Source of the DNA: Streptosporangiaceae bacterium
Lineage (GTDB): Bacteria > Actinomycetota > Actinomycetes > Streptosporangiales > Streptosporangiaceae
Assembly (NCBI GenBank): GCA_030040415.1
Contig: JASHTT010000231.1
Location: forward strand, 1 to 9,273
Length of the DNA stretch: 9,273 nt
Reading direction: 5' to 3'
In this document: positions 1-7,924 of the stretch, in pieces
Layout of the letters: every line of letters begins with the position of its first letter
How positions within the stretch are numbered: the first letter of the stretch is position 1
Program-made: the position numbers and the translations under genes
The notes under the pieces: generated by a model
Told to the model about the DNA's origin: nothing
Seen by the model: only the letters and a program-made list of their open reading frames with translations
Database searches by the model: none

Positions 1-1352
<1,352 letters not shown>

Positions 1353-1459
1353 TCCCGTTCTCCGCTCTTCCTCGTTCCCCTCGGCCGCGGCCCAGCCCGG
1401 CGCCGAGTCCCGGGGTCACCCGTTCCCCTACAAAACAAGACTGCACCTGGCATATCCAG

Positions 1460-3463
1460 CTACTGCACGGTAAGGATGTGCGCCGGCGCCACCGAGGGGT
1501 CGAGGCGGACATAATTCGCTGGGCCCCAGCGGAATGTCTGCCCTGTGACCTCGTCAGTCACGCTGAATCCAGCCGCCGCATTGAGCCCGAGGGCCGAGCT
1601 GTCGAGCCAGATGGTGGCTTCGCGTACCTGGTTTGCATCCAGGTTTACCACTATAAGAACGATATCGTCCGGTCCGCCTGATTCACCGCTCACGCGCTTT
1701 GAGAAGCAGAGGATGTCGCTCTGGTCGCTGTAGTGGAACCTCAGGTTGCGCAGGTAGTGCAATGCCGGATGAGCCTTCCGTACCGCATTCAATTTTGCCA
1801 GGAAAGGCCCGATGCTTGCGCCTGTCGCCTCCGCGCGCGCCCAGTCCCTGGGACGGTATGCGTACTTCTCGGAGTCGAGGTACTCCTCGCTGCCCGGCAC
1901 CAAGGGCACGTTCTCCCAGAGCTCGAATCCCGAGTAGACGCCCCAGGACGGGGACAGGGTAGCGGCGAGCACGGCGCGCACCTGGAACGCGGCCGGGCCC
2001 GCGTGCTGCAGGTACTCGTTCAGGATGTCGGGGGTGTTGACGAAGAAGTTGGGCCGCATGTAAGGCGCCGCCGGCCCGGAAAGTTCCTGCAGGTACTCGG
2101 TCAGCTCCGCCACGGTATTTCGCCAGGTGAAGTACGTGTAGGACTGGTGGAACCCGATCGCCGCGAGCGCGTGCATCATGGCCGGCCTGGTGAATGCCTC
2201 GGCCAGGAACAGCACGTCAGGATCGGTCCGCGCGATGTCCGCCAGCAGCCTTTCCCAGAACCGCAGCGGTTTGGTATGCGGATTGTCGACCCGGAAGATC
2301 CTGACGCCGTGCCGCATCCAGTGCCGGACCAGGTCATTCACCTCGGCGTAGATGCCCTCGGGGTCGTTGTCGAAATTAACCGGGTAGATGTCCTGGTATT
2401 TCTTGGGCGGGTTCTCCGCGTAAGCGATGCTGCCGTCGGCGCGTGTAGTGAACCAGTCGGGGTGCTTGGTCACCCACGGATGATCGGGCGAGGTCTGCAG
2501 GGCCAGGTCCATCGCAACCTCGAGGCCCAGTTCAGCGGCCCTGGCGACGAAGTCGTCGAAGTCCGCCAGCGTGCCCAGTTCCGGGTGGATGGCGTCGTGG
2601 CCGCCCTCGGCCGAGCCGATGGCCCACGGGGAGCCCGGATCATGTACCCCGGCCACGAGGGCGTTGTTCCTGCCCTTGCGGGCAGTCGTGCCGATCGGGT
2701 GCACCGGGGGCAGGTAGACCACGTCGAAGCCCATCGCTGCGATCGCGTCCAAGCGCTTGGCGGCGGTCTGCAGCGTTCCCGACTGCGGCTTGCGGCGGGC
2801 CGGGTCAACAACCGCGCCTTCTGACCGCGGGAAGAACTCATACCACGCGCTGAACAGCGCCCGCTTGCGGTGCACGACCAGCGGATAGCTAGCGGACCTG
2901 GTCAGCAGGTCGCGGAGCGGGAACGCGGCGAGTGCAGCCAGCACGGCTGGCGCACCCGCCGCCGCGAGTCGCTGCCCGGCCGGGATGCTGGTGTCCGTGA
3001 GCTGCCGGGCCGCCTCGGTCAGGGTCGCACGAGCCTGGACCGCAGACGGCGACCCCCCTTGCCGGCCGGCCTTGACCCGGGCCGCCGCGCGCTCGAACAG
3101 GAGCGCCCCTTCGGTCAGCGTCAGCTCGACGTCTTGGCCGATCGGCACCTTGATAGCGGCGTCGTGCTGCCATCGGGCGATCGGGTCCCCCCACGCCTCG
3201 ACGCTGAACTGCCAGCTGCCCTCGCTGGTCGCGGCGACCTGCGCGCCATACCGGTCGGTTCCCTCTGCCAGTTCGCGCATCGGCACTAGCGGCGCGCGCA
3301 CCCCCGCCGGGTCCGTGAGCACCACGCCAGCCCCGAGCATTTCGTGGCCCTCACGCAGGACCGTGGCGCTGACCTGGAACTCTTCGCCCGGGACCGCTTT
3401 GGCCGGGTAGGCCGCGCAATGTACAACCGGCTGCACGTCAAGTATTCCGATCCTGCCGATCAC
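1460..3463 (-). CDS. glgE: Alpha-1,4-glucan:maltose-1-phosphate maltosyltransferase GlgE
   Basis: GH13_3 enzyme that transfers maltosyl units from alpha-maltose-1-phosphate to the non-reducing end of alpha-1,4-glucans, in the cytosol. It has 667 residues, the usual length for the family. The N-terminal beta-sandwich domain spans about 8-110, followed by a helical segment and the catalytic barrel from about 200 to 560, then a beta domain. Catalytic residues are nucleophile D393 (IFRVDNPHTKP), acid/base E422 (FLAEAFTRP) and D479 (VNTPDILNE), each one less than my recollection of the Streptomyces coelicolor GlgEI numbers. Phosphate and donor-site residues K263 (ARKGRNN), N351, K354 and Y356 (NPPKKYQ) are present. 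The start is GTG 3463; an in-frame stop at 3473-3475 excludes an upstream start. No Shine-Dalgarno sequence is visible, and a TANNNT box six bases upstream suggests a leaderless message. It is divergent from glgP and upstream of treS. Confidence 0.97.
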   Translation of the reverse strand: MIGRIGILDVQPVVHCAAYPAKAVPGEEFQVSATVLREGHEMLGAGVVLTDPAGVRAPLVPMRELAEGTDRYGAQVAATSEGSWQFSVEAWGDPIARWQHDAAIKVPIGQDVELTLTEGALLFERAAARVKAGRQGGSPSAVQARATLTEAARQLTDTSIPAGQRLAAAGAPAVLAALAAFPLRDLLTRSASYPLVVHRKRALFSAWYEFFPRSEGAVVDPARRKPQSGTLQTAAKRLDAIAAMGFDVVYLPPVHPIGTTARKGRNNALVAGVHDPGSPWAIGSAEGGHDAIHPELGTLADFDDFVARAAELGLEVAMDLALQTSPDHPWVTKHPDWFTTRADGSIAYAENPPKKYQDIYPVNFDNDPEGIYAEVNDLVRHWMRHGVRIFRVDNPHTKPLRFWERLLADIARTDPDVLFLAEAFTRPAMMHALAAIGFHQSYTYFTWRNTVAELTEYLQELSGPAAPYMRPNFFVNTPDILNEYLQHAGPAAFQVRAVLAATLSPSWGVYSGFELWENVPLVPGSEEYLDSEKYAYRPRDWARAEATGASIGPFLAKLNAVRKAHPALHYLRNLRFHYSDQSDILCFSKRVSGESGGPDDIVLIVVNLDANQVREATIWLDSSALGLNAAAGFSVTDEVTGQTFRWGPANYVRLDPSVAPAHILTVQ

Positions 3464-3469
3464 GGATGA

Positions 3470-3475
3470 AAGCTA
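3470..3475 (-). promoter_or_regulatory. Candidate -10 box for a leaderless glgE transcript
   Basis: On the minus strand the bases read TAGCTT, fitting the actinobacterial TANNNT -10 consensus, and end six bases before the glgE GTG. That spacing would place transcription initiation at or next to the start codon, and glgE has no Shine-Dalgarno sequence. No convincing -35 hexamer is seen. A second weak candidate, TATGGAT, lies at about 3480-3486 on the minus strand. Confidence 0.35.
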
Positions 3476-3490
3476 CCCATCCATAACCCC

Positions 3491-3600
3491 GGCGATGCTT
3501 GCCGGGTCGCCTTGGCGGCATAGGACCCTGTTGGCATGGTGCATGGGCGATGCTTGCCGGGTCGCCTTGGCGGCATAGGACCGTGTTGGCATAGTGCAGG
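3491..3600. repeat. Two tandem 55-bp direct repeats in the glgE-glgP divergent spacer
   Basis: Units 3491-3545 and 3546-3600 match at 52 of 55 positions by eye; the differences are near the ends of the units. Each contains TGCTTGCCG, seven bases, then TTGGCGG (3496-3518 and 3551-3573). Each unit also holds the inverted pair TGCCG/CGGCA and the palindrome CGCCTTGGCG. The location between divergent glgE and glgP suggests a regulatory or structural role, but a simple local duplication is possible. Confidence 0.85.
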
Positions 3601-3610
3601 GGGCGGCCGG

Positions 3611-3635
3611 GCATCCCTAGGGTGCGCCGCGCGGC
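3611..3635. repeat. Adjacent short palindromes in the glgE-glgP spacer
   Basis: CCCTAGGG (3615-3622) is a perfect palindrome, flanked by GCA and TGC that extend the symmetry if one T is bulged. It is followed immediately by the perfect 10-bp palindrome GCCGCGCGGC (3626-3635). Such symmetry is compatible with an operator for a dimeric regulator, but in DNA this GC-rich short palindromes also occur by chance. No regulator can be assigned. Confidence 0.4.
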
Positions 3636-3720
3636 ACGGGGAGCCCGCAGCCTGGGGCGCGGGACCAAACGTCAGGTCGGCGTTCGATACTGACCGGTTC
3701 ACACATTAAGGTCGGCGTGC

Positions 3721-6387
3721 GTGAGAGCTATCCGCCGGTTCACCATCCAACCGGTTCTGCCCAAGCAGCTGGAGCCGCTGCGTTCGCTCATGCTGAATCT
3801 CCGGTGGTCCTGGCATGACGAGACGCGCGAGCTGTTCGCCGCCATCGACCCGGAGAACCGGGAACTCGCCGAGAACGATCCGGTGGCGATGCTGGGGAGC
3901 GTGCCGCAGGAGCGACTACGGGCGCTGGCCGCGGACAAGAAGTTCCTGCGGACCCTCGGGGACGCGGTCGACGATCTGCACGACTACCTGACCGGGCCAC
4001 GCTGGTACCAGGCCCAGGCTGGGCAGCCCGGGGGGCTGCCCAGTGCGATTGCCTACTTCTCGCCCGAGTACGGGATCACCGCTGCCTTGCCGCAGTACTC
4101 CGGCGGCCTCGGCATCCTGGCCGGTGACCACCTCAAGGCCGCAAGCGACCTGGGCGTGCCGCTGGTCGGCGTCGGTCTGCTGTACCGGCACGGTTACTTC
4201 ACGCAGTCGCTGTCAATGGAGGGCTGGCAGGCCGAGCGGTACCCGGCCTTCGACCCGAACGGGCTGCCGTTGACGTTGCTGCGCGACTCCGGCGGCGCCG
4301 CTGTCCGGGTCACGGTGGGGCTGGCCGACGGTGCGGTGCTGGCCGCTCAGGTCTGGGTCGCCCACGTCGGCCGGGTGCCGCTGCTGCTGCTCGACTCCTA
4401 CGTCGAGGAGAACGACCAGGACCTGCGCGAGGTCACCGACCGCCTGTACGGCGGCGGCACCGATCACCGGCTGCGCCAGGAACTCCTGCTCGGCATCGGC
4501 GGCGTGCGCGCCGTGCGGGCCTACTGCGAGATCTCGGGGCATCCCGAGCCGGAGGTTTTCCACACCAACGAGGGTCACGCCGGGTTCCTCGGCGTGGAGC
4601 GCATCCGCGAGTACGTGCGGCGCGGCCTGTCCTTCGACGAGGCACTGGAGATGTGCCGGGCGAGCACCGTGTTCACCACGCACACGCCCGTGCCGGCCGG
4701 CATCGACAGATTCCCGCTCGAACTGGTGGCGCGGCAGTTCAGCGGGGCCGAGCCGCGGCTTCCGGCCGACAAGATCCTCTGGCTCGGCGCCGAGACGTTT
4801 GCCGGCGGTGACCCCGCGGTGTTCAACATGGCTGTCATGGGCATGCGGCTGGCCCAGCGGGTGAACGGGGTAAGCCAGCTGCACGGCGCGGTATCGCGGA
4901 TGATGTTCACTGGCTTGTGGCCGGGCTTCGACGCCAGCGAGGTGCCGATCGGGTCGGTCACCAACGGCGTGCACGCGCCGACCTGGGTAGCACCGGAAAT
5001 CGCCGGGCTTGGCCAGGACCCGCGCCGCGGGCACGCGTCCGTCGACCCGGCGGACGACCCGGCGTTCTGGGCCAGGGTGGCGGCCGACACGCAGCGGCTG
5101 TGGCAGGTTCGCAAGCTGCTGCGGGCCAGGATGATCGAGGACGCCAGGCAGCGGCTGCGCGCTTCCTGGCGGCAGCGCGGGGCCTCGGATGCTGAGCTGA
5201 TCTGGATCGACAGCGTGCTGGACGAGAACGTGCTCACGATCGGGTTTGCCCGCCGGGTGCCGTCCTACAAGCGGCTCACGATGATGCTGCACGATCCGGC
5301 CAGGCTGACCGCGCTGCTGTTGGATCCGGATCGGCCAGTTCAGTTCGTCATCGCCGGCAAGGCCCATCCGGCGGACGACGGCGGGAAACAGCTGATCCAG
5401 CAGCTTGTCCGGTTCGCGGACGGCCGGCAGGTGCGGCACCGCATCGTCTTCCTGCCGGACTACGACATGGCCCTGGCGCGCACGCTGGTGCAGGGCTGCG
5501 ACGTCTGGCTCAACAACCCGCTCAGGCCGCTCGAGGCGTGCGGAACCTCGGGCATGAAGGCGGCGCTGAATGGCGCGCTCAACTTGTCGGTCCTCGATGG
5601 CTGGTGGGACGAGTGGTACGACGGCGATAACGGCTGGGCGATCCCGTCCGCCGACGGTGTGCCCGATCCGGCGCGCCGGGACGAGCTCGAGGCCGCCGCG
5701 CTCTACGACCTCATTGGGAAGTCGGTGGCGCCGCTGTTCTACGAGACCGGCAGTGACGGCGTGCCGGTCAGGTGGCTGGCGATGGTGTCCCACACGCTGC
5801 GCACTCTCGGCCCTAAGGCGCTGGCCACCAGGATGGTGCGGGAATACGTCACAGAGTTGTACGCGCCGGCCGCACGGGCGTCCAGGATCCTGTCTGCCTC
5901 GAGCGGCTCAGGGAACGGGGCGTCTTCCCCGGGGACCTCACCTGTTGGCGCTCGGCCCGCGTTCGACGGCGCGCGCGAGCTTGCCTCCTGGAAGCGGCGG
6001 GTCACCTCGGCGTGGCCGCAAGTGCAGGTAGAGCACGTAGAAGCCGACGACGGCAACCTCAGCCCCGGCGGGCAGCTGAACCTGAGGGCAACCGTCGCGC
6101 TCGGCGCGCTATCGCCGCAGGACGTCGTCGTAGAGGTCGTATACGGGCGCGCTGGCGACGCCGACGAGATCCTCGACCCTGTCCGTTCGCCGTTGCGGCT
6201 AGAAGGCGAGCCGGCCGCCGATGGCGTGGCCAGGTACGCCGGCTCTGCCGAGCTCGGCCAGCCGGGCCCGTTCGGCTACACGGTCCGCGTGCTTCCTGCG
6301 CACAGGCTGCTGTCCGACCCGGCCGAGCTGGGCCTCGTGACGGTGCCCGACGCGCATGCCGGGATCGTCAACGGCGACCTGCGCTGA
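3721..6387 (+). CDS. glgP: Alpha-glucan (glycogen/maltodextrin) phosphorylase, GT35
   Basis: Pyridoxal-phosphate enzyme that cleaves alpha-1,4-glucans with phosphate to give glucose-1-phosphate; cytosolic. Its 888 residues are slightly above the roughly 860 of the mycobacterial homologue. An N-terminal region of the DUF3417 type (about 10-120, with LNLRWSWHDETRELF) precedes the phosphorylase core. The PLP lysine is K613 in EACGTSGMKAALNG. Phosphate-contact residues R512 and K517 lie in RRVPSYKR, and H321 lies in THTPVPAG. A Gly/Ser/Pro-rich linker at about 726-747 leads to a C-terminal beta-sandwich-like segment (about 765-880). The start is GTG 3721; AAGG at 3708-3711, nine bases upstream, is a weak ribosome site. 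It diverges from glgE, the arrangement I recall for the S. coelicolor glgE locus. No broken motif is seen. The exact chain-length preference cannot be read from sequence. Confidence 0.96.
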   Translation: MRAIRRFTIQPVLPKQLEPLRSLMLNLRWSWHDETRELFAAIDPENRELAENDPVAMLGSVPQERLRALAADKKFLRTLGDAVDDLHDYLTGPRWYQAQAGQPGGLPSAIAYFSPEYGITAALPQYSGGLGILAGDHLKAASDLGVPLVGVGLLYRHGYFTQSLSMEGWQAERYPAFDPNGLPLTLLRDSGGAAVRVTVGLADGAVLAAQVWVAHVGRVPLLLLDSYVEENDQDLREVTDRLYGGGTDHRLRQELLLGIGGVRAVRAYCEISGHPEPEVFHTNEGHAGFLGVERIREYVRRGLSFDEALEMCRASTVFTTHTPVPAGIDRFPLELVARQFSGAEPRLPADKILWLGAETFAGGDPAVFNMAVMGMRLAQRVNGVSQLHGAVSRMMFTGLWPGFDASEVPIGSVTNGVHAPTWVAPEIAGLGQDPRRGHASVDPADDPAFWARVAADTQRLWQVRKLLRARMIEDARQRLRASWRQRGASDAELIWIDSVLDENVLTIGFARRVPSYKRLTMMLHDPARLTALLLDPDRPVQFVIAGKAHPADDGGKQLIQQLVRFADGRQVRHRIVFLPDYDMALARTLVQGCDVWLNNPLRPLEACGTSGMKAALNGALNLSVLDGWWDEWYDGDNGWAIPSADGVPDPARRDELEAAALYDLIGKSVAPLFYETGSDGVPVRWLAMVSHTLRTLGPKALATRMVREYVTELYAPAARASRILSASSGSGNGASSPGTSPVGARPAFDGARELASWKRRVTSAWPQVQVEHVEADDGNLSPGGQLNLRATVALGALSPQDVVVEVVYGRAGDADEILDPVRSPLRLEGEPAADGVARYAGSAELGQPGPFGYTVRVLPAHRLLSDPAELGLVTVPDAHAGIVNGDLR

Positions 6388-6391
6388 CCAG

Positions 6392-6412
6392 TGCTTGCCG
6401 CCCGATTGGCGG
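6392..6412. repeat. Degenerate third copy of the glgE-glgP spacer repeat core
   Basis: Five bases after the glgP stop codon, TGCTTGCCG, five bases, then TTGGCGG reproduces the core of the 55-bp repeats, which have a seven-base spacer. The copy also forms a small hairpin, CCGCC (6398-6402) with GGCGG (6408-6412). Position and fold would permit a weak terminator, but no T-tract follows. Confidence 0.55.
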
Positions 6413-6519
6413 GGAAAGACCGACCGGAGGCCATTCTCCTGCTACATTCGGTGCCTTGTCGGGCCACCGGCCTGGCCAGTCTGCGGCCGCCCGTTAGCCA
6501 CGTCTAGCTGGGGATCTGG

Positions 6520-6566
6520 CCGCCGGTCAAACCCGCCGGCCGGCGCCAACGTCGGGAAACCGGCGG
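6520..6566. repeat. Nested inverted repeats upstream of the bldC-like gene
   Basis: CCGCCGGT (6520-6527) pairs exactly with ACCGGCGG (6559-6566). The 31-base interval between them contains a perfect 12-bp palindrome, CGCCGGCCGGCG (6534-6545). This could form a two-level stem-loop or act as an operator. The end of the element is about 160 bp upstream of the next start codon, so it may lie outside the transcript. Confidence 0.5.
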
Positions 6567-6727
6567 ACATGGCAGACCACCATCAGGAATTTCTCCACGT
6601 CGCATCCGAATGGCAGAAAAATCAAGGCCGACGTGACATCCTGTGATAGTACCGCTTCGGTCGGTGACGGCCTTGGACCGTCACGCTCAGTCATCAGGCA
6701 GTTACCCGAGTTCGAGAGGACCCCCGC

Positions 6728-6946
6728 GTGAGAACCGAAATCAAGCCAGACACGCGACTGCTCACCCCCGCCGAGGTTGCGGCCATGCTGCGGGTAGATC
6801 CAAAGACTGTTACCCGCTGGGCGCGTGGCGGCAAGCTGTCATCGATCCGCACGCCCGGCGGCCACCGTCGGTACAGCGAGAGCGAGGTCCGCGGCTTCCT
6901 CAACGGCTGGCAGAACGTTTCGCTGCCGCGCGCGTCAGGCGAATGA
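6728..6946 (+). CDS. BldC-like MerR-family small DNA-binding protein
   Basis: A 72-residue protein consisting of essentially one winged helix-turn-helix of the MerR type. The core LLTPAEVAAMLRVDPKTVTR (11-30), then WARGGKLSSIRTPGGHRRY (31-49), closely resembles my recollection of Streptomyces BldC (about 68 residues), including the recognition helix DPKTVTRWA and the GGHRRY wing. There is no effector-binding domain or coiled-coil dimerisation helix; BldC is known to bind direct repeats as cooperative multimers and to control entry into development. The start is GTG 6728 with GAGAGGA seven bases upstream. The tail after residue 58 differs from BldC, so it could be the orthologue or a paralogue. 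The gene stands alone: a strong hairpin follows nine bases after the stop. A DNA-binding role is secure; the regulon is unknown. Confidence 0.93.
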   Translation: MRTEIKPDTRLLTPAEVAAMLRVDPKTVTRWARGGKLSSIRTPGGHRRYSESEVRGFLNGWQNVSLPRASGE

Positions 6947-6954
6947 CCGCCAGG

Positions 6955-6989
6955 GTGCCTGCCCCAGGTAGCGGTCCTGGGGCAGGCAC
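6955..6989 (+). terminator. Strong hairpin, probable terminator of the bldC-like gene
   Basis: A 14-bp perfect stem (GTGCCTGCCCCAGG at 6955-6968 with its complement at 6976-6989) encloses the seven-base loop TAGCGGT. It starts nine bases after the stop codon and is followed by TGCTCTTTGAT, a poor T-tract. Actinobacterial terminators often lack a good U-run, so intrinsic termination is likely, though 3'-end stabilisation or a bidirectional role is possible. Confidence 0.8.
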
Positions 6990-7056
6990 TGCTCTTTGAT
7001 CTGCCCCGGCATGCCGCCCGTGCGCCTGCCGCGTAGCCTCGCCCGTGGGATCTGCA

Positions 7057-7062
7057 TAGGAT
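7057..7062 (+). promoter_or_regulatory. Candidate -10 box for the enoyl-CoA hydratase gene
   Basis: TAGGAT matches the actinobacterial TANNNT -10 consensus and would start a transcript about 15-20 bases before the GTG at 7087, leaving room for the GGGAGG ribosome site at 7075-7080. It lies after the upstream terminator hairpin, as expected for a new transcription unit. No clear -35 is seen at 17-18 bp spacing. Confidence 0.4.
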
Positions 7063-7086
7063 CGTGGCCGGCACGGGAGGTGGTTC

Positions 7087-7866
7087 GTGGGCGAACTGGT
7101 TCGGATCGAGCGAGACGGCTCGGTAGCGACCATCAGGCTTGACCGGCCGCCAATGAACGCGCTGAACGCCGAGGTCCAGGCGGAAATAGCCGCCTGCGCC
7201 GCCGAAGTCTCGGCGGACCCGGCGGTGCGCTCCGTTGTCGTATACGGCGGCCCGAAGATCTTTGCGGCGGGTGCCGACATCAAGGAGATGGCGACACTCG
7301 GTTACGCGGAGATGGCGGCGGATTCGAAACGCCTGCAGGATTCCTTCAGCGCGGTCGCCGGTATCGGCAAGCCGGTAGTCGCCGCGGTGACCGGTTACGC
7401 TCTCGGCGGCGGGCTGGAGCTCGCGCTGTGCGCGGACTTCCGGGTCGTCGGCCAGGGCGCAAAGCTCGGCCAGCCCGAGATTCTGCTCGGCCTCATCCCC
7501 GGGGCAGGCGGTACCCAGCGGCTGCCCCGCCTGATAGGCCCGGCCAAGGCCAAGGAGATCATCTTCACCGGCAGGTTCGTCGACTCGGCTGAGGCTCTGG
7601 CGATCGGCCTGGCCGACAAGGTGGTCGCCGACGAGCAGGTATACGCGGCCGCCGTCGAGCTCGCCGCCAGGTTCGCCGACGGTCCCGCGGTGGCGTTGCG
7701 GGCCGCCAAGCAGGCCGTCGACGCTGGTCTCGAGGCGGATCTGGCGACCGGCCTGGAGATCGAGCGGCTGGCGTTCGCCGGCCTGTTCGCCACCCAGGAC
7801 GCCAAGGAGGGCATGCGGAGCTTCCTGGAGAATGGGCCAGGGAAGGCACGTTTTTCCGGGAGCTAG
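7087..7866 (+). CDS. Enoyl-CoA hydratase/isomerase family protein (crotonase fold)
   Basis: A 259-residue protein with the full crotonase pattern, likely hydrating trans-2-enoyl-CoA to 3-hydroxyacyl-CoA in fatty-acid or related acyl-CoA breakdown; cytosolic. FAAGADIKEM (59-68) and GYALGGGLELAL (103-114) form the CoA and oxyanion region. Both catalytic glutamates of classical hydratases are present: E111 in GGGLELAL and E131 in LGQPEILLGLIPGAGGTQRL, matching Glu144 and Glu164 of the rat mitochondrial enzyme. This favours true hydratase activity over a divergent isomerase or dehalogenase. The length is typical. The start is GTG 7087 with a good GGGAGG site six bases upstream. No thiolase or hydroxyacyl-CoA dehydrogenase is adjacent, so the substrate cannot be inferred from context; the EchA-type paralogue number is not assignable. 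The downstream gene follows after 58 bp on the same strand. Confidence 0.93.
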   Translation: MGELVRIERDGSVATIRLDRPPMNALNAEVQAEIAACAAEVSADPAVRSVVVYGGPKIFAAGADIKEMATLGYAEMAADSKRLQDSFSAVAGIGKPVVAAVTGYALGGGLELALCADFRVVGQGAKLGQPEILLGLIPGAGGTQRLPRLIGPAKAKEIIFTGRFVDSAEALAIGLADKVVADEQVYAAAVELAARFADGPAVALRAAKQAVDAGLEADLATGLEIERLAFAGLFATQDAKEGMRSFLENGPGKARFSGS

Positions 7867-7924
7867 CCGACCGGCCGCGGGTGCCGGGCCTGAAGATGGC
7901 ACCACGGCGGATAAGGATGCTGCA

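Larger units (their letters stand above)
6388..6727. other. Non-coding spacer between glgP and the bldC-like gene
   Basis: This 340-bp stretch contains no convincing gene. Reading left to right it holds the degenerate repeat core at 6392-6412, nested inverted repeats at 6520-6566, an AT-richer segment at about 6586-6622, a possible -10 (GATAGT, 6645-6650) without a clear -35, and GAGAGGA (6714-6720), the ribosome site of the next gene. A 25-codon frame at 6569-6646 lacks the GC-rich third positions of the neighbouring genes and was not called. Confidence 0.6.

Noticed and set aside
1431..1459. Small hairpin plus T-tract just after the glgE stop on the minus strand, read as a terminator
   Set aside because: The stem is only four base pairs (CTGG/CCAG) and the TTGTTTT tract is displaced by several bases; it is too weak to call, and treS probably shares the transcript.
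1733..2824. 363-codon open frame on the plus strand opposite glgE
   Set aside because: Antisense shadow of glgE; no domain, no ribosome site, composition typical of reverse-frame artefacts.
3491..3600. Two repeats considered as a minimal CRISPR array
   Set aside because: The units are contiguous with no unique spacers between them, and no cas gene is present; this is a tandem duplication.
3438..3702. Short minus-strand frames across the glgE-glgP spacer
   Set aside because: They translate the 55-bp tandem repeat and palindromes into Arg/Pro-rich sequence and have no ribosome site or family resemblance.
4213..5793. Long open frame (526 codons) on the minus strand opposite glgP
   Set aside because: It mirrors the codon structure of a gene with complete catalytic motifs; its protein is rich in Arg, His, Pro and Ala with no recognisable domain. 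Long antisense frames are common in DNA this GC-rich.
6569..6646. 25-codon frame starting MADHHQEF upstream of the bldC-like gene
   Set aside because: Only about half of its third codon positions are G or C, unlike the genes nearby, and no ribosome site precedes the ATG; it is more likely non-coding regulatory DNA.
7832..7924. Longer N-terminus (31 extra residues) for the unknown protein before the kinase
   Set aside because: It would overlap the hydratase end, has no good ribosome site and a Gly/Ala/Pro-rich unstructured sequence, whereas GTG 7925 has AAGGA at good spacing.
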